A DNA stretch of 64,000 bases from Dermatophagoides farinae (taxonomy: Eukaryota; Arthropoda; Arachnida; Sarcoptiformes; Pyroglyphidae), in NCBI RefSeq assembly GCF_024713945.1, contig NC_134685.1, positions 3,528,342 to 3,592,341 on the forward strand, written 5' to 3'. A model generated the notes under the pieces. The model was not told where the DNA came from. It saw only the letters and a program-made list of their open reading frames with translations, and ran no database searches. The position numbers were made by a program, and so were the translations under genes. Shown piece by piece: positions 60,201 through 64,000 of this stretch. How positions within the stretch are numbered: the first letter of the stretch is position 1; every line of letters starts with the position of its first letter.

Positions 60201-63200
60201 ATGAAAAAATCTTGCAACTTGTAGTTGACAAATTTTCTTTTTCTCTATCATCAATCAATCAATCAATCAATCATCCATCAATTAAATCAATTCGAACAAA
60301 TTATTTGGCAAACATTCAAATCAATCCAAATGTATTTTTTTCATCCATTAACAAATAAACACAATCCTCTTGTTTTTTTTTTTAAAAATTGTCCATGATA
60401 TTTAACGCCAACAGGAGGTAGGAGGTTCAATCCAAATCCTCACAACAATCGATAATGATTTTTAGTTTAATTTAGTTTAGTATTTAAACAGTGACAAACA
60501 AAGAGAGAGTAAAAAGTTTTTCCTTCTTCTTTTTTATTAACCACCATTGTCACATGATCCATGATCACTTGCAATCAACTCTAACTAACCACTCTTTCAC
60601 TCACCACACTTGTTATCATCCAGATGTAAAGAACGAACCGAGGTTTATACGTGCGCAGTACTATACTGCCCTACGTCAATGATTGTATTCGGTATTTGGA
60701 TTTTTTTCTGGTTTAAATTTATTGTTGTTCATCCAGTTTCTGTATGTGTGATTTATGCATATTGAAACATGATTTATCCTTGGCCTTGATGTGATGTGAT
60801 GATGATGATCATGTGTAATGTTTGTATAGACTATGGAATATGGATCCGATAAATCATTGTTGCAAAACAAACATTACTAATCATGATGAGGATGATACAA
60901 ATCATAATAAGGAATTGGACATTTTTTCCGCACAAAAAAAATTCTTTTCATCATGTGAATCATCACCATCAAATCCAGGATCATCACACAAATATATAAA
61001 TGTAAAGATTTATTTTCCATCAACCATGGTTAACTTGAGCTTTGACATGATGATTATGAGTAATGGCCATGTCATTCGTCAACGTTCGAATTAGTTCTCG
61101 ATACCCCGTCGACGTCGCTACTATCATTCGACCATTGCAATTATGATTTGAACGAAGAAAGAAAGCAAGAAAGAAAGAAATAAAGAAATTTCCGACCTTG
61201 GATTTATGTGATGATAATGTAATCATCATCATCGTCGTCGTCGTTGTCGTCGCAGTGTGTGACTACCACACAACAACCACAATGACGACGACGACGACCA
61301 CCACCACCACCACAAATGATTATCAAAATCAAATGCGATCATTTTTCCATCATCATTAGTTTAGTTGTTCATGTATGTGTATGATGAAAAACGCATCAAC
61401 TTGGAAAATTTGTCAATAACAACAACAACGAATTCATTCCATTGTTTTTCCCAAAATTAAACTTTTCTACCAACAATAATTGAGTAATTCTTTCAGTTCT
61501 TTTCTTTTCTTTTCTTTTCTTTTTTGATTCGATTCAGGCACCGCAAAAAACACTTGTGATTGCACATGTGTATCATTCGATGTGATAATTATAACGATGT
61601 ATCTCTGTCTCAATCAAGAAAAAAATGGCACTATTTTGGTTGGTGTATGAGTGTGTGTGTGTGCGTGATCACCAGTGAATTAGTGGTGGTGGTGGTGCTT
61701 TTTTTATTGCAATCAAAAATTTTTCATTCAACACTGAGGTTACTCAATTGCCTCATCATCATCATCATCATCATCGTCGTCGTCGTCATAACATGTTGAT
61801 GATCATAAACAACAACAACAACAACAGCAGCTATGTACGTATTGATCAACACAAACATCGAGTTGTATAGATCAAAATGGGTGATTACTAATAGAATGGA
61901 TTCATCGCATCATCATCATCGTCGTCGAGCTAGATGCTAAACAACAACCATTTGCTGATACATTTTCATTGTGTGCGTGTGTGTGACATGAATGCAATGT
62001 TTTCGAATCTTTTCAATAAAGAATTTAATCAAACAAACACTTGTTGCTGTTTGCAAACAATTTAAATGGCTGACCAAATACCTCGTGATTGAATTGATTG
62101 ATTAAATACGATAATTGTTGTTATTGTTGCTGATGGTTAATGTTTTTGTTTGTTGTTTGTTTCAATCATCACCACCATCATCATCATCATTACTACTATT
62201 ATTATTGACCGTTGTAAAAAGTTCAATGTCGATCATGCCTCTCTCTCTCTCTCTCTTTCTCTGTGTTTGAGTATTATTAAAAAGGTGGAAAAACCTAATT
62301 TTTTCAATAAAAATTTGTAAAATTGAAAAAATCACATGTTTTTGAATGGAATTTGTCTTTTCCAATCATCTTTCTGCAGAGAAAAAATGAAATAATCAAC
62401 AGCAGTTTCAATCAATTGTTTGTTTGTTTATTTTTAAGAAGCTTATTGAATTTGAAATTTTTTCTTTTCAATCAATCAACAGATTAACCGATGTCTTGAC
62501 CATTTTTTTTTGCTTCCATTTCAAGCCATATCGATCTCAAATTTATGATTCTCAAATCACTCACTTACACTCACACAAATCAACAAGTCGATGATATCAT
62601 CACGTGAATGGGATAATCAACATCATCAACATTTAAGTGATAAAAATCCAATACCATTTACTGCTACATTTTCTGCTTGTTTGGCCAACCATTGATTGAT
62701 TATCGTACAAGCCCCAAATCAAAGTCCAACGATGAATTAACAATCCACAAAAAAAAGTACAAACCGTACTCAACCCCCCCCCCTCCCACCCCCCCCCCCC
62801 CCCCCCCCTCCCCCCCCCCCCCCTCCCCCCCCCCCGCCCCCCCCCCCATTATATGACCGCCAAAATCAAAAAAGTTACAACGATGAATTACAATACCACA
62901 AAACAAGTACAAACGTAACTCATCCTCATCACTAATGACAACTATTATTATGAGCAGAACAAAAAAATTTACAAGTGTAACGGAGTTATTTAGTGAAAGC
63001 AAAGGAAAGGAATGGAAAGGAAAAGAAAATTTATATAAAAACCAACACCACCCCCTCTTGCTTCAGTTCTCCAAATAAGATAGATTTATCATTTGTGTGC
63101 GTCGACGATAACTTTGAAATGATCAACTACGACAACGACGATGGTGATGGTGATGATGATCCGGTTACCAACCAACTAATATTTAGCCAATACAAACTTG

Positions 63201-63521
63201 ATCAAACACACACGTAGTATACACACAAGCAAGTTTTGTATTTGTATTTTTCAGACGATTGATTTTTGTCAATCGTAATTTTGTTTCTTCCATTTCTTCG
63301 CTTAGATATTCAACTGTGATCAACAAAGTGTAATCATCACCATTCACTGATTATTCAGAATGTTTTTCATTTCTCCAGAAAATTTGTTACATTCATAGTT
63401 TGTTTTGCTTTTTCTGTTTTTCTGTTTTGTTTGTTTGTTTTGTTTTGTCTTGTTGTTTTTTTTTTTTTTTTTGAATGAAAAATTATGTTGAACAATTTTC
63501 ACTATAATAATAATTTACAAT
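57212..63521. other. Non-coding stretch of the right arm
   Basis: Inverted copy of 38.7-44.9 kb, with the same microsatellites and short frames in mirror order. No supported gene. It includes the poly(C) anomaly near 62.8 kb. The last ~500 bp form the 5' flank of the schnurri copy, with a T run near 63460-63472. Confidence 0.55.
62700..62872. repeat. Poly(C) tract with imperfect flanking duplication
   Basis: About 70 bases of almost pure C (62776-62847) interrupted by single T or G, in an otherwise about 70% AT region. The two sides repeat each other imperfectly: CAACGATGAATTA...AGTACAAACCGTACTCA before, and CAACGATGAATTA...AGTACAAACGTAACTCA after. The left arm (about 39.29-39.38 kb) has a single clean copy and no C run. 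The left-flank copy carries extra bases typical of low-quality reads. Confidence 0.85.
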
Positions 63522-64000
63522 GTCTTTCCCATTGACCGCAACGACGGTTACATCAGCAATGACGACAATAACATCAGCTATAACAACGCAACAACATTAT
63601 CATCTAAATAGTCACCATCATCATCACCATCACCATCCGGTTCACCAATATCTCAATCATCACCATACTACACAACATCCTCTTTCGTTTGATTTGATTG
63701 GTGGTGGTGGTAGTGGTGGTCAACAACACCAACAATCCAAGAATACAAGAACGTTATTATTAGATGACCAACCACTAATGATGATGACGGCGAGGAATCA
63801 GTCTAATCACTTGATACAAATGATGAATTTTGACCCAAATAACAATAATAACCCAACTGTTGACCAAAATCAAGTGCCAACAATCATGTTACCCACAACG
63901 ACACCGACGACAACACCGCCACCTCAACCACGCTCGATTGACATAAAACGCAATGAACACCGTACAACTGTACCGATTAGAAAACAATCATTGTTTGTTG
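63522..64000 (+). CDS. shn: Schnurri/HIVEP-like gene, 5' part of second copy (runs off window)
   Basis: ATG at 63522 opens a frame that continues to the window end, matching the first ~160 residues of the minus-strand schnurri ([20 protein letters not shown], the His run, LIGGGG, the [15 protein letters not shown] block). It differs from the left copy by at least two or three residues: Asn to Ser in the Gly-rich patch, Ile to Met near QMMNFD, and Ser to Leu near the window end. Several silent changes are also present, such as GGC to GGT Gly codons. Whether the zinc-finger exons are also present lies outside the window. Confidence 0.85.

Larger units (their letters stand above)
52244..64000 (-). 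repeat. Right arm of giant palindrome (>=11.7 kb, continues beyond window)
   Basis: Inverted copy of about 38.2-49.88 kb. Main differences from the left arm: a ~104 bp segment inserted in the minisatellite (52527-52630), one hairpin unit instead of two, a diverged patch at 53460-53855, and about 160 extra bases with a poly(C) tract near 62.70-62.87 kb. Elsewhere the arms differ by scattered single bases and small homopolymer changes. Confidence 0.95.

Overview
The window looks like nuclear DNA of a small arthropod, most likely an astigmatid (dust-mite-like) mite. It is very AT-rich, has 56-73 bp introns with GT/AG ends, and encodes metazoan proteins (Paf1-complex CDC73, schnurri/HIVEP, KICSTOR subunit, RNF103). 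ATC/GAT-type trinucleotides are pervasive and give Ser, His, Asp, Asn and Gln runs in the proteins. The arthropod telomere unit TTAGG/CCTAA is present. The species itself is an inference; no marker gene fixes it.

Layout. 1-13.9 kb: long AT-rich DNA with microsatellites and one 133 bp inverted repeat, with no gene I can support. 13.9-28 kb: compact gene cluster: an unrecognised single-pass membrane protein (+), CEBPZ/MAK21-like ribosome-biogenesis factor (-), KICS2-like KICSTOR subunit (+), a chromodomain protein (-), an unrecognised 200-residue protein (-) and CDC73/parafibromin (+). CEBPZ/KICS2 and the 200-residue gene/CDC73 are divergent pairs sharing about 0.3 kb; two neighbouring pairs converge with overlapping 3' ends. 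28.3-38.7 kb: a four-exon schnurri/HIVEP zinc-finger gene (-), about 2557 residues.

From about 38.2 kb to the window end the sequence is one giant palindrome centred near 51.05 kb. The left arm (about 38.2-49.88 kb) carries the 5' end of schnurri, about 6 kb of non-coding DNA, an RNF103-like RING E3 ligase gene and a subtelomere-like zone. The right arm (about 52.24-64.0 kb) repeats all of it inverted, nearly identical but with indels and a few diverged patches. At the centre the arms end in short telomeric runs facing each other (TTAGG on the left, CCTAA on the right). Each is joined to a poly(A) tail of a 0.63 kb polyadenylated element, and the two elements lie tail-outwards around 0.86 kb of unique spacer. 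This is what a head-to-head join of two subtelomeres with telomere-inserted retroposons would look like. It could be a real fusion or inverted duplication, or two haplotypes of one chromosome end joined by the assembler.

The single-copy genes are housekeeping and signalling genes (transcription elongation, ribosome assembly, nutrient sensing, Dpp/BMP-type transcriptional control, ER ubiquitination) with no operon-like logic. The unusual biology is in the palindrome centre: telomere-linked retroposition, a GATACWGTAGC minisatellite, a strong hairpin repeat, and decayed copies of an unknown subtelomeric protein family.
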